From the NCBI GenBank assembly GCA_020310875.1, contig CM035428.1, forward strand, positions 104,706,661 to 104,770,660: a stretch of DNA of 64,000 nt, written 5' to 3'. This document shows positions 52,201 to 60,614 of this stretch, one piece after another. Positions within the stretch are counted from its first letter, which is position 1. Each line of letters begins with the position of its first letter. The position numbers were made by a program, and so were the translations under genes. The notes beneath the pieces are model-generated. The model was not told where the DNA came from, ran no database searches, and saw only the letters and a program-made list of their open reading frames with translations. This DNA comes from Ceratopteris richardii. Lineage: Eukaryota; Streptophyta; Polypodiopsida; Polypodiales; Pteridaceae.

Positions 52201-52472
52201 TCATAGATGCTGGCACCTAATCGGTTGGTCCTAAGGTATTCCAACTGTGTTTTGTAAGGGCCTTCTACCCTGTGCAAGTATGGCACTCCTGAACTTCCCG
52301 TAGGTCTCTCCATGCCTTGAGACATCTCTGATTCACTCGTCTCAGAGCTAGGGTAGTATGAGTGGTGGCTCAACTGCTGGGCCCAAGACCTAGCAGTGTG
52401 ATTCACACTAGCCTCTGAAGACCTAAGGCTTTGTCTCTCCCTCACTAGATGTCGCCCTGATCTAAGGTTCAT
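46290..52472 (-). CDS. R7 Gag, PR1 and reverse transcriptase (2,060 codons)
   Basis: ATG at 52472 (MNLRSG), matching R1 and R6. A unique N-terminal region of about 330 residues (WIPQDNKSIELL, TYLDHASERIFVV) precedes the gag core at about 345-520 (HVAEFRQVLRAEQVEDL, FGLTLRNTALTWF). CCHC knuckles: CYTCGGDHMANVC (about 557), CYRCQGDHLIRDC (about 755) and CQECGKEHLLRDC (about 785), plus an incomplete one (CTIERRYTNHTAQDC). A low-complexity linker holds PPQEA-type repeats (about 1040-1165). PR1 AILDSGAGVAIATT at about 1363, MILGRPFMRQL. RT at about 1800-2040: KKNGKLRVCINLKKVN, FLDGFSGYNQV and ELYVDDLCAHS (about 1935). It ends ELKR-TGA just before RNase H. Gag is unusually long for Ty3. Confidence 0.95.
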   Translation of the reverse strand: MNLRSGRHLVRERQSLRSSEASVNHTARSWAQQLSHHSYYPSSETSESEMSQGMERPTGSSGVPYLHRVEGPYKTQLEYLRTNRLGASIYEDGLGRSVVQIKNPDQSIGLEHPAVKFENGAYLDKEGTIYVVTSHPDRTDEFGNVISEADLGDVEQGNMGAEPRTPRGKSVLTRIITPEWIPQDNKSIELLLNRETDEAFWRYKSDRPFDIGTIMFYEFKDPDSPGRVTYLDHASERIFVVTENDRHAYTWKGEFIFPQPRSNVSYGHPGAGISQAHGMQRDRSRDRPEVSFANPVGRERTRTETNRVEPEILRAHRNQRNADEFPLPRPREHTRTLRPTQLVKSMKNYFDGTRDPYDHVAEFRQVLRAEQVEDLFTQYNAFGLTLRNTALTWFQPLNERQFRSIDQLLEAFIIEFSKSGIRHNTSSLIHSFKQTPQETVRLAGRRFRQYLERCPVPDLPTPAKQVALFLDGLLSTKLRSYVYLKDPRTIEECVRMCIDIEDNLGEELELSKIYKDSDGASSLSSTQSTSIEELAKKVAQKLGVYSKQIPRFVPVKRCYTCGGDHMANVCPIMAQPQVNPSSQYCTIERRYTNHTAQDCPYNKQAVRQTYPQPYPQQGRYQNQYQPQHYARPQQTYQPQYQAQQRPQPVLAQQPPAPSNLIPVKYAATEENLNRAIVPITPLLSESDPSDHSFDSTHVESPQAYFMQSPEHGESYYSEEPNEPSWESDYTNVMYANPNPRPQPRQVRPPFPRGPCYRCQGDHLIRDCPLPPPTQPQSVTIQGYCQECGKEHLLRDCPKNPNNMPKITPINVVGLVVDSTGSVTSTAPVQVVTRAQALQQNQGVDQEKSPTASETESITKKRTRAWRDSRERMKRQWAKKMSELEESIRETKAKITELTSQTPSHTTPPPPFPSPSDPPPSNPPHTIPPPPRAGSVLADPTPEDIDMMLKAYQARIQEGPNVTDHDKCYPRADLEIERTKLCAKMVALAQTMFEASRLFNYSGSAKTQLHLDGLLEKLEGIIARSAKEEKNQERDKASNNMTHPPPEAYVPNSTEPDYPPSLERMERLIAQSEKEPAPQRKERARERISQPLQEAHVPPQEAYLPPQKADKPPSKAHVPPQVAYIPSQEAYEPVRKSNRISNPPQEACAPNIYESEERANDRISPPSQVAYVPNSTEPDTSSSMNRFAPDFLREIQEDKWDNESEVAPPFELVDDAHDQFPQDIPSIYGEHESTQSHERLDFESNSIQELPHFTGPWEAKSTCMRAPTVMVRNEDSVIPRNTEVVKNTKVQCNLKLEELLKVRPELWKHVAKQVPEIAKPRSQVGSHRTVPEIPLDKIGSMCEGEEGNTYLPITYQEYTTKAILDSGAGVAIATTSLWKRWGKPALRPTRMKLQMADGHIERPLGLLEGITLTTCGVEFEHTFAICDFSKNHAYEMILGRPFMRQLQVVQDWGTNSLYLQHLGVTTKVNLKDYSHRDVPPIQWNPIHRAKDDTESVHSIGSGSSWMQEDTHLWMCKVAVEEEKREKARDIGANETHRSIHDPAYAPVVFPDEEFEPHGWAEILATMDVAINEEQWTPHCDEDGYDISVFSIEPMMGEVVLEECEPSPDAFEDASDSDLESIIMDPPFASDEEYFHEVEFQPQRHGELTNDVRLATHVTPKEEGKKRKKREVSPEEEESLFEVPENFKKYEIDDRRLMIRMPKREAQAGEAYDNKETTKKVVVALKEGEERCTYIGHDLTEEEEHALIALLREYRDVFAWSYKDLKGVDPDICSHTIPMTSDAKPSKQKPYTYNDNYAAKIKEEIDRLVEAGSIYEIEHTEWVSPIVVVPKKNGKLRVCINLKKVNAATIRDNYPLPITEHLLERVAGKEVYSFLDGFSGYNQVAIAPEDQHKTAFATEWGIFAFRVMPFGLTNAPATFQRLMCHVFKEFLRKNLELYVDDLCAHSNIRQTHIPELRQIFDKCREYQVCLNPEKCVFMVRQGKILGHIVSKNGISTDEEKVRAIAELPRPKNVKEVQAFMGHCGYYRRFIHMYAVIAKPMYRLLTNFEWTDECENSFQELKR

Positions 52473-53340
52473 ATGCCTAACTAATTAACCCAATTTCCCA
52501 GGTACAACCACGTTTCTGAATCCTTGTATCAATTACTTAATTCCCTTTTTATGTTGATTATCGTGTTTATACTCTTGTCTGATATCACGCCGTTAGGAAT
52601 ACTTGAGTTTAATTTCGCACTTTAGTTTGGTCGTTTCACGTTAGGTTCTTTTCCTTTAAGATTATCGTCCACACACACAGATTATCTCTCAACTTGAACT
52701 TGATTTCTTAGATAGTCTTTGATTTATCTCGTGCCTATCGTTGCCTGGAATTACTTCTAACACTACCCGCACTTAGCCTAAACTAAGAATTGATAGAGTG
52801 TGTTGCGGGTTTTCCAACCTTGAGTTCCTTTCCTTGAGTTGTTGCCCCGGTGTGCCCAGGACGCGTGTTCCCAAGCCTGCACTTACTCTTGCTTTGCGTA
52901 CCCTCCGCTGCTCTCAAAGGACCTGTAAAAGGCCCAAGATTAGCTCAAGACTTAAGTTCAAAAGATAGAACCAATCACTTTCATTCATGTGACACTTCAC
53001 CAATTTGCACTATGACTTTTTGGAAACTAATTCTAGGGATCCCTGAATTTTGTTCCCCCTGGGTATGGTCAACTTCAAAACACCCTATCTAAAAATCAAT
53101 GCAAGCCCTAGAGCTCAAAAAATGGATTTCGTATGAAAAAGTTATGACCGTTCAGGGCTTTGTAGTTAAATCAGGATCCAAAACCGGCTAACAGGTAAAC
53201 AGGAATTCTCGAGTTGCTTGTGGCACGGCCCCGCGATGCAATACTATATCCTCATGTTTGCCCTACACTTAGCCAAACTTGAGACCACTATTTTTTCCCA
53301 CAAAATTTGACCTAATTTGCCCTTCTAACGTGTTCGCAAA
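52473..53340 (-). other. R7 leader between the palindrome array and gag
   Basis: No ORF supported; matches the R6 leader at 55009-55754. It contains no repeat array. Confidence 0.7.
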
Positions 53341-53930
53341 GTCTGTCGGTCGCGATTGACAGGTCAGTCACGATTGACGTATCGATCGCGATTGACAGGT
53401 CCGTCGTGGCTGTCAGTCGTGATTGATGTGTCGATCGCGATTGACAGGGGTTCCGAAAAGTCAATCAGTCGTGGTCAAACAGTCGTTGACTCTGTCAGTC
53501 GCGATTGATGTGTCGATCGCGATTGACAGGTCCGTCGCGAGAGTCTGTCCGTCGTGGTCAAACAATCGTTGACTATGTCGGTCGCGATTGACAGGCCGAT
53601 CGCGATTGATGGCTCGATCGCGATTGACACGTGTCAAGCGTAGGCTCCGTCGGTCGTGGTCAATCGGTCGTTGACCGTGTCGATCGTTGACTGTGTCGGT
53701 CGTTGACCCTGTCGGTCGCGATTGATGTGTCGATCGCGATTGACAGGTCCGTCGGCAACTGTCCGTCGTGGTTTGTCGATCGCGATTGACGTGTCGATCG
53801 CGATTGACAGAAATCTGTGGAATTTCAAAAAACTAAACACATTTTTGGGAAGCTCTAGGCCTGTAGGTCATGGATATGCACTTTGTTTAGCAATTAGTTC
53901 AACTTTTCTGTCGGTCGCGATTGACAGAAC
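53341..53930. repeat. ATCGCGAT palindrome array in the R7 leader
   Basis: About 14 copies of TCGCGATTGA-type words, many in the near-palindrome GTCGATCGCGATTGAC, at irregular 15-70 bp spacing, alternating with GTCGTGGTCAA and CGTTGAC words. R6 has a weaker, more decayed version (37620-37885), and R1 has AATCGCGATT words in its own leader. Each word is self-complementary, so it could form hairpins or serve as a protein site; it is also dense in CpG. Confidence 0.9.
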
Positions 53931-54250
53931 CCGGCGACACACAGACAGTTACTTCGAATTCCGTACCTGCGCAGCGTGCTGGGGATGGTGATACAGCCTG
54001 TACCTGCAATACAGCTCAGAAAACATGCAAAAACAGCACACACAATTTCGCTCTCTTGCTCTCTCTCACAAGTGAAATGAGGGAAATGAGGTGGAGATGG
54101 TGATATGATCAAAACACATAATTTTTCGCGATGATGGAGATGGAGGTGGGAGATGGTGATAATGATGGTGGTGATGAAGATGGTGAAGAAAGTAAAAGAA
54201 AATCGATGAGAGTGAAGAAAATACCTACAACTCCAACGCGTCAACTCTAC
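53931..54250 (-). other. R7 leader next to the PBS
   Basis: Contains a GATGGTGATAATGATGGTGG-like low-complexity stretch (54128-54200) also present in R6. No gene. Confidence 0.7.
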
Positions 54251-54260
54251 GTCTTACCAT
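54251..54260 (-). promoter_or_regulatory. Candidate splice donor after the R7 PBS
   Basis: Minus strand ATG/GTAAGAC with the exon end at 54258, 27 nt past the PBS. The same site in R6 has survived that element's decay. Candidate partner of the acceptor at 42644. Confidence 0.4.
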
Positions 54261-54284
54261 CACACGCTCTTCCTCAAAGCTCGT

Positions 54285-54302
54285 TCCCCGGCAACGGCGC
54301 CA
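54285..54302 (-). other. R7 primer-binding site, perfect tRNA-Asp match
   Basis: Plus strand TCCCCGGCAACGGCGCCA equals the 3' 18 bases of plant tRNA-Asp (from memory of that tRNA). It is 8 nt from the LTR edge. Confidence 0.93.
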
Positions 54303-54310
54303 AAATTTGG

Positions 54311-55003
54311 TGTAGCTCAGTGATGAGTAGCACCTCCTTTAATGTCAATCCGGGAAGACGTGAGGATGGTATGAAGACCTCGAGCAAGTGGAAGCACAAG
54401 TGCGTGAGTGAGAAGCACATAAACATGCACACACATACACACACACGCGCACACACGGCAAGACAAAGAGTGAGGAGCAATGGAGTTCTTAGATTACTTT
54501 CAAGAAGCTCTTACAAGTTCGTTTCAATGACAATCTAACCTCAAAAATGAGCTCTCTAGCTCCTTTTATAGTTTTTGACTAGCTTTGGCCCTGTTCAGAC
54601 CTAGTGTCTGGTCTAGTTAAAAATTAGGTTCCAGGGCCAATTTGAGGGCTTAAACGGAGTCTAAAAAATATGAAAATTGGCAGGTAGATACTTCTAAAGC
54701 TCCTCAAGCTCAAGGACTCCTTGGCTTGCACAAAATGGAGCTACAAAAATACGAAATGATATTTACAATGGTTTTTAGTGATGAAAATCACTATTTGTAT
54801 AGGGTTTTCTCTATTGATTTGTCATAAACCTCTTTGAGCTCCCTACTTGCTCTTTCTTCTTGTGTGCTCAACTCCTTGATGTCTTGAAAAATTAGATGGC
54901 CTACTTGCCAGATCTTCTTTGACTGCCATGTCTGCTTGTGCTGTCCCTTCGCTCTGACTCTCTTCGTCTTGTGGCTCCTTCGGTTCCCTGACTGCTGCCA
55001 ACA
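54311..55003 (-). repeat. R7 5' LTR (693 bp)
   Basis: Plus strand TGTAGCTCAG...TGCTGCCAACA. Minus-strand TATAAAA at 54564-54570. Near-identical to 38015-38707. A (GT)n-rich stretch (54426-54458) lies downstream of the TATA box in all LTRs of the family. Confidence 0.96.
54564..54570 (-). promoter_or_regulatory. R7 5' LTR TATA box
   Basis: TATAAAA followed by GGAGC on the minus strand, at the position conserved in sister LTRs. Likely core promoter for the full-length RNA. Confidence 0.6.
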
Positions 55004-55008
55004 GCTTG
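55004..55008. other. Target-site duplication of R7, right copy (GCTTG)
   Basis: Pairs with 38010-38014. Confidence 0.92.
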
Positions 55009-55754
55009 TTAGCCTGTTTTAACCCTGTTTTAGCCCTAGAACCCTAAACTGGCATAACTTTCTCATATGAAGTCCGTGTGCTATGATTTTGGGTTTGTTG
55101 GAAAGCTCGTGGGAAGTATACCCCAAAGTAAAATTAATACGAGGATTATTAGATATAGTATTTTGAAGTTGACCATACCCCAGGGGAAGAAAACTGAGGG
55201 GTCTTTAGGATTGTTCTCCATAAAGACCAAAAGACAATTTGATCTCTGAATTGCATGAATGAACATGGTCTGTTGTGTCAATTGAATTTAAATCTTGAGC
55301 TAACTTTGGGAATGTTGCAGGTCCATTGAGAGCATCGAAGGGCATTCTAAGCAAGAGTAAATGCAAGCTTGGGAAGATGCTTCCTGGGCACACAACAACA
55401 ACCAAGGAGAGAAACTAAAGGTTGGAAATTCTCAACACCCTCTATCAATTCCTAGCTTAGGCTAAGTATGGATAGAGGTTTTGATCAATTAGGGTTACGT
55501 TAAGCATGACCAAGTCCAAGAACTCTAATCACTCAAGCGCAAGTACAAAGAAATTACATTTGCAAAACAACCTAAGGGGAAAGAATTAAAATCAAGCGAC
55601 CAAACTCAAGTACGAGAAAACCTAAGTGTTCCTTGTGAGGAAGATTGATTGGACAAGGTGACATCCTAAGAAATTTGAAAAGAACAAGTAATTAATACAA
55701 ATTGATCCGCAATGAGATTGTACTTGGGAAAATTGGGGCTATTCAATTAAGCAT
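55009..55754 (+). other. R6 leader, second part
   Basis: Resumes after R7 and runs to the gag ATG. Similar to the R7 leader 52473-53200 on the other strand, including GGGAAGATGCTTCCTGGGCA-like text. No supported gene. Confidence 0.8.
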
Positions 55755-56018
55755 ATGAACCTTAGATTAGCACGATGCTTAGGGAGAGATAGACAGAGTC
55801 TTAGGTCTTCAGAGGCTAGTGTTAATCATACTACTAGGTCTTGGGCTCAATAGTTGAGTCATTATTCACACTACCCTAGCTCTGAAACTAGCGAGTCCGA
55901 GATGTCTCATGGTATGGAGAGACCCACAGGAAGTTCAGGCATGCCATACTTACAAAGGGTCGAAGGCCCTTACAAGACACAACTCGAATACCTTAGGACC
56001 AACCGATTAGGTGCTTGC
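55755..56018 (+). pseudogene. R6 Gag N-terminus, split by R8
   Basis: ATG at 55755 opens MNLRLARCLGR, then SLRSSEASVNHT, TAG at 55851-55853 (Gln codon in R7), HYPSSETSESEMSHGMERPT and YKTQLEYLRTNRLGA. R8 breaks the codon run after LGA. Matches R7 residue by residue apart from a few changes. It resumes at 60615. Confidence 0.92.
56014..56018. other. Target-site duplication of R8, left copy (CTTGC)
   Basis: CTTGC also at 60615-60619, directly outside the right LTR. Splicing out R8 and one copy restores R6 gag. Confidence 0.92.
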
Positions 56019-56705
56019 TATTGGGGTTCGCATTCAACACATCTTTGCTTGTTTCTAGACAATCAAACTTGAGCATTGATCTACTTCAAAAAAAGAATAT
56101 GCTTCCAACATATTTCAGATTTAGCACTATTACAATGCGACAAAATCTCTCTTCAACGAACATAACTCAAATAGACAAGGATTCATTCTTGTGCTGAATG
56201 TACATGAGTAAATTACTCCATTAGAGTTCTTCTACATCAGGTACTACATGGTGGAAAAGTTCATTAAAACTTCTGACTATAGAAAATACATTACGAAATA
56301 GGTAAATATGCCTCTGAAATCAAGATTTCATCATTTCTGTTTCACCATTATCTTGCACCATTAGAAGAATGGAGTCTCTTTCTCTTCTGGCGCTGTTCAC
56401 TCTAAGGACCCTTCTTCTTTTTTCTTATTGGAAAGATTTCTTCTTGACTCTTATGGTTTCTTTCACTCTACCTCTTGGAGACGTTTCTTCCCCTTCCTAA
56501 CCCCCTTCTCATGAACAAAATACAACTACTCTCTTTATTGCGACATCAACGCCTAACAAAAATAATTGTCTGTTAAAAACTGAGCAAGAAAATACAAATT
56601 CAGCAAATTTCTGACTCAGCAACATGGGATTGAGTAATATCTGAGTTAGCAGACTTTTAGAATTCAGATTAACTATTTATCCTCAAGATTCTTCTATCCT
56701 CAATA
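56019..56705 (-). repeat. R8 3' LTR (687 bp)
   Basis: Plus strand TATTGGGGTTCG...TCTATCCTCAATA. Matches 59930-60614 with scattered changes; both terminal dinucleotides are mutated (TG-to-TA, CA-to-TA). Confidence 0.9.
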
Positions 56706-56789
56706 CCTGGCATAGCCCAGTGGGGGATTTTTCAAAAAAATCAAACCCGAATTTACAATCCCTTGATCGTACAGTATTATTTCCATCGA

Positions 56790-57110
56790 CTATTTAGGAT
56801 TGTTAGCTTCCTCTGTTCCAACTTCTTGACTCTGTAGCACTTTCACATCCTCCTCAGTACCTTTCTGCGCTTCGTGCAGTTCCATTGAATCAACTAATTG
56901 TTGTTGCTCAACGATTGCATCCACTTTCTGCTCCAAATCTCTTTGCAACAATTGCTCTTGCAATTCTTTGATTGTTTGCACATGCTCATCAATCTGCTTC
57001 TGATATTCTTCAACCATATGCAGTAAATCTTTCTCATGCTTTGAAACAAAACAGTTATGTACCTGCTCAATCTGATTTCTACACAGACTTTGCAAACGAC
57101 CTTGAACCAC
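56790..57110 (-). pseudogene. R8 coiled-coil remnant
   Basis: A 106-residue piece, heptad-rich: VEEYQKQIDEHVQTIKELQE, QLLQRDLEQKVDAIVEQQQ. It ends EEANNPK. It lies at the 3' end of the element, where R1 and R7 also carry coiled-coil sequence after pol, but I see no residue-level similarity. It may be the end of a downstream ORF of another family or a gag piece. Starts are uncertain. Confidence 0.45.
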
Positions 57111-57840
57111 CTTCCATATGTCTTGAACATATCTCTACACATGCTGCTTCAGTACTCCAACATCCGACTCTGACATTAAAATTGCATCAAACTCAACATC
57201 CTCATTTTCTAATGTTTGTTTCTCTAGTGACAATAATGCTTCCATCCGAGATCTAAGTACTGTGACTTCTGTCTGCAAATTAGCATTCAGTGTAGAAAAC
57301 CCATTCATCTCATTTTCAATTTTTTTTTGTATAGTGCTCTTCCACTCATCAAACTCCTATAATGACCGCTTCACTTTTGACAACTCCATTACCTATTGCA
57401 TTTTACTTTGTTGACTGTATTCCTCCAACGGCCAATAAAACTGGTATCCTCCGTTATCTACATGTCCACCCAGGTGACATCTTTGGCTGCTTCTGAATAT
57501 TCCTCAAATACTTCAGTCCGATTCACCAACACTCCATTCTTCATTGTATGCTGATGAATAACTGGTAACAAAAATGTGAGCCTCTGATTATAACCTATCC
57601 CCCAATGGATTCGTAAGAAAGCGCTTAATGCCATTTTCAACCAACAACAATCAAGGAAACATGTCACCAAGGTGCTGGTTGCTCAAATTCTGGTACACAC
57701 CTTCTAATAACCTGATCCAACCTTTTTTTACATAATGCACCGGCTATGATCAAATACGGTCTACTTTTAAGTGCAAATTTCTTTCTCTGATCAGGTGAAA
57801 AATGTTGTGGTAATGACCAATCCGTTAAAAATACCAATAA
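57111..57840 (-). other. R8 decayed stretch between coiled-coil remnant and RNase H
   Basis: Integrase would be expected here and is not recognisable. A short frame at 57458-57670 (FLRIHWGIGYNQRLTFLLPV) may belong to a downstream ORF. Nothing else supported. Confidence 0.5.
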
Positions 57841-58857
57841 CTAATCATACCAAGAATTTGGTTCAGCAACCTTTGCATTAAACAATTCTACATCGGGGAA
57901 TTCATCATTGACACCTAAAGGTGCCTCTCCTGATTCCAACCGACTGAAATAGTCAGCCATTGCATGCTCTTTGCCTAGAGTATGAATAATCACAAAATCA
58001 AACTCTTGCAATAAAAGGATCCACCTCGCTAGTCTTCTTGTCAACAAAGGCTTCTTAATCAAATATATCAAAGCCTGGTGATCCACATGAAAAACCACTT
58101 TGTTTCCCAACAAATAATGTCAAAACTTGTTGAGAGAATATACCATTGCTAAAGCTTCCCTTTCAGTCACCGGATAATTCCTTTCGGCTGAACATAGTAC
58201 CCTACTAGCATAATACATTGGTCTATACCATCCTTTCTCCTTTTGTTGCATCAAAACTGCTCCAACAGCCACATCAGATGCATCAACAAATTTGTGGAAA
58301 GGCAATGACCAATCTGGTGGTTGCAAAATTGGTGCCACAGACACCATCTTCTTCAAGAGTTGAAACGCTTTTTCTTGAGCATCCGCCCATACGAATGGGA
58401 TATCCTTTTTTGTCAAATGTGTAAGTGGTAAAGAGATATTACCGAAATATCGTAAGTATCTGGAGTGTCACTTAATCTGACCCATGAACCACATTATTTC
58501 CTTCACATTCATAGGTACCTTTGCCGTCCTAATAGCTTCAATCTTTTTAACATCTATGGCCATGCTTTGTTCAGAAATGACATGCCCCAATAAAATACCA
58601 CTTCTGACTGCAATTACACTTTTAAACAGATTTAACACCATCCTAAACTCTTGACTTCTGTCAAAACATAATTTCAGATGCTGCAAATGGTGAACCTTCT
58701 TACCAAAGACCGAGAAATCATCCACAAACACCTGCATAAACTCTTGTAGGTAAGGTTCGAACACTTTATGTGCCACATAATTAAATGATGGTGGTCCATT
58801 CTTCAACCCAAAACTCATAATTGTGAACACGTAAGCACCAAATTCTATAATAAACAC
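57841..58857 (-). pseudogene. R8 reverse transcriptase C-half and RNase H
   Basis: Three blocks in one frame (58857-58468, 58416-58120, 58113-57841) separated by stops. RT: FGLKNGPPSFNYVAHKVF, MQVFVDDFSVFG (catalytic DD) and LLGHVISEQSMAIDV. RNase H: FVDASDVAVGAVLMQQKEKG (Asp), PVTEREALAMVYS (Glu), FHVDHQALIYLIKKPL (Asp) and AMADYFSRLESGEAPLGV. The RT start is missing: the block begins straight after gag text near 58860, a deletion junction that removed the zinc knuckle, protease and RT fingers. Stops make it inactive. Confidence 0.85.
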
Positions 58858-58861
58858 CGTT

Positions 58862-59887
58862 TTATGCTACAATGCAATATCCATGTCTTTTTAACTTACT
58901 AATCCATGCTTCCTCTTTACTTTGCTTAGCCTTATGCTTGCGATGCTTGCTCCCTACTACTTCTTCATCGTGGGTATCAAAGTAAGAATCAGTTGAACCT
59001 TTGTCTAACTCCAATTGTGAATCAGAGTCAGCCTCTAAACTAAAATCAGAATGTCTCTTTTTAGCCCGTCCAAATCTTCTTTCCACGCATGCAGCTGCTA
59101 ACACTAATACACCAAAGCCATTCGCAATATCCACACTTGCAACTGCATGTCTAATGGTACTTTGTAATCCGTTTAGAAAATAACCTGCCAACATCTCGTC
59201 AGTAGGTCTTTCGTTACCTTACAATTGTTCCATTAAGGTTTTGAATTTCTGAGCATAATCTTCCACTAACATGGTTTTTTGCCCAATAGCTCTCAATTTC
59301 CATAACACATCGGAAGGAGTCTTCTCTTTTCTAGATCCTTGCAAAAATGCTATTTTTAATGCATCATATGTAGCAAAATGAGCAATACCATATTGACTTA
59401 ACCAGCTCATTGCTCGTCCTTCCAACATGGTAGCAAATTGCTGAAGTTTAATGTCATCACCATATATAGCTGGGTATCCATTAGCTGTCCATTTTATCTC
59501 AAACTAAGCCTCATGGCAATCAGCATCTTCTTTAGAGCCTCCTCTAAAATGAGCTGCTTTGACTTTGGGATTGGGAGGTGGTTGCGCCATTGGCTGTGGT
59601 TGAGGTGTACACCTAGTTCTTTGACTAGTCACCCCTGCAAGTAGGTTGAACTAGAGTCATCTTCTTACTCCTACAATTGCTTCTGTTAGGAATAGCGCTC
59701 CAAGTATACCGCCCACTAACCTTACCTCTGCTACACCTGTTTCTCCCTGTTTCTCTTCTGTTTCCAGATTAGCTTCCTCCTCGGCTTCGTACCAATCATA
59801 AAATTTTGAGGATGACTCCATGTTAGCTGCCTTTGCCTGCACTCTTGTAAAATACACTTTACCAAATTGTTTCCTTCTTTCTGTCAT
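58862..59887 (-). pseudogene. R8 Gag fragments
   Basis: One frame with stops: ATG-led RRKQFGKVYFTRVQAKAA (59887), then MLEGRAMSWLSQYGIAHFAT, QKTMLVEDYAQKFKTLMEQL (59428-59219) and LAGYFLNGLQSTIRHAVASV, with KHKAKQSKEEAWISKL at the end. These are typical Ty3 gag capsid phrases (short G-AxxWL, YxxxFxxL, FxxGL). No CCHC knuckle is left because of the deletion at about 58860. Confidence 0.75.
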
Positions 59888-59929
59888 GCATTTCTTGCTT
59901 CATTAGCAGCATAGTAGGATCGCTAAATG

Positions 59930-60614
59930 TGTTGGGGTTTGCATTCAACACATCTCTACTTGTTTCTGAACAATCAAACTTGAGCACTGATTTACTTCAC
60001 ACAAAGAATATGCTTCCAACAAATTTCAGATTTAGCATTGTTACACTGTGACAAAATCTCTCTTCAATGAACATAACTCAAATAGACAAGGATTCATTCT
60101 TGCGTTGAATGTACATGAGTAAATTACTCCATTAGAGTTCTTCTACATCAGGTATTACATGATGGAAAAGTTCATTAAAACTTCTGACTATAGAAAATAC
60201 ATTACGAAATAGGTAAATATGCCTCTGAAATCAAGATTTTGTCATTTCTATTTCACCATTATCTTGCACCATTAGAAGAATGGAGTCTCTTTCTCTTCTG
60301 GCATTGTTCTCTCTGAGGATGCTTCTTTCTTTTTTCTTCTTGGAAAGATTTCTTCTTGCCTCTTATGGTTCTTTTCACTCTCCCTCTTGGAGACGTTTCT
60401 TCCCCTTCCTAGCCCCCTTTTCATGAATTAAATACTACTCTCTTTATTGCAACATCAGCACCTAAAAAAAATAACTGTTTGTTAAAATCCGAGCAAGAAA
60501 ATACAAATTCAGCAAATTTCTGACTCAGCAACATCCGATTAAGTAATATCTAAGTTAGCAGACTTTTAGAATTCAGATTAACTATTTATCCTCAAGATTC
60601 TTCTATCCTCAACA
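59930..60614 (-). repeat. R8 5' LTR (685 bp)
   Basis: Plus strand TGTTGGGGTTTG...TCTATCCTCAACA, with intact inverted ends TGTTG/CAACA. Right flank CTTGC completes the TSD. Confidence 0.9.

Larger units (their letters stand above)
38015..55003 (-). mobile_element. R7: complete 16,989-bp Ty3/gypsy element, recent insertion
   Basis: Two 693-bp LTRs (54311-55003 and 38015-38707), 5-bp TSD GCTTG, perfect 18-nt PBS, polypurine tract. Sense order: LTR, PBS, leader with palindrome array, polyprotein (52472-42852, one frame with two TGA), downstream ORF (42622 to about 38495, one frame with a TGA and a TAG), polypurine tract, LTR. By eye the LTRs differ at about 5 sites (0.7%), so insertion was recent. 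It is the reference for the superfamily in this window. Four in-frame stops mean this copy could not make all its proteins unless stops are read through, so it may have been mobilised in trans. Confidence 0.96.
56019..60614 (-). mobile_element. R8: deleted Ty3/gypsy element in R6 gag
   Basis: Two LTRs (56019-56705 and 59930-60614) with CTTGC TSD. Inside, minus strand: gag pieces, RT, RNase H, then Glu-rich remnants. PR, the N-terminal half of RT and integrase are absent. RT wording (FVDDFSVFGKK, GHVISEQSMAIDV) is Athila/Tat-like but clearly different from the R7 family. PBS and polypurine tract are not clear at either inner edge, so orientation is from the coding pieces. About 4.6 kb, nonfunctional. 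Confidence 0.88.
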
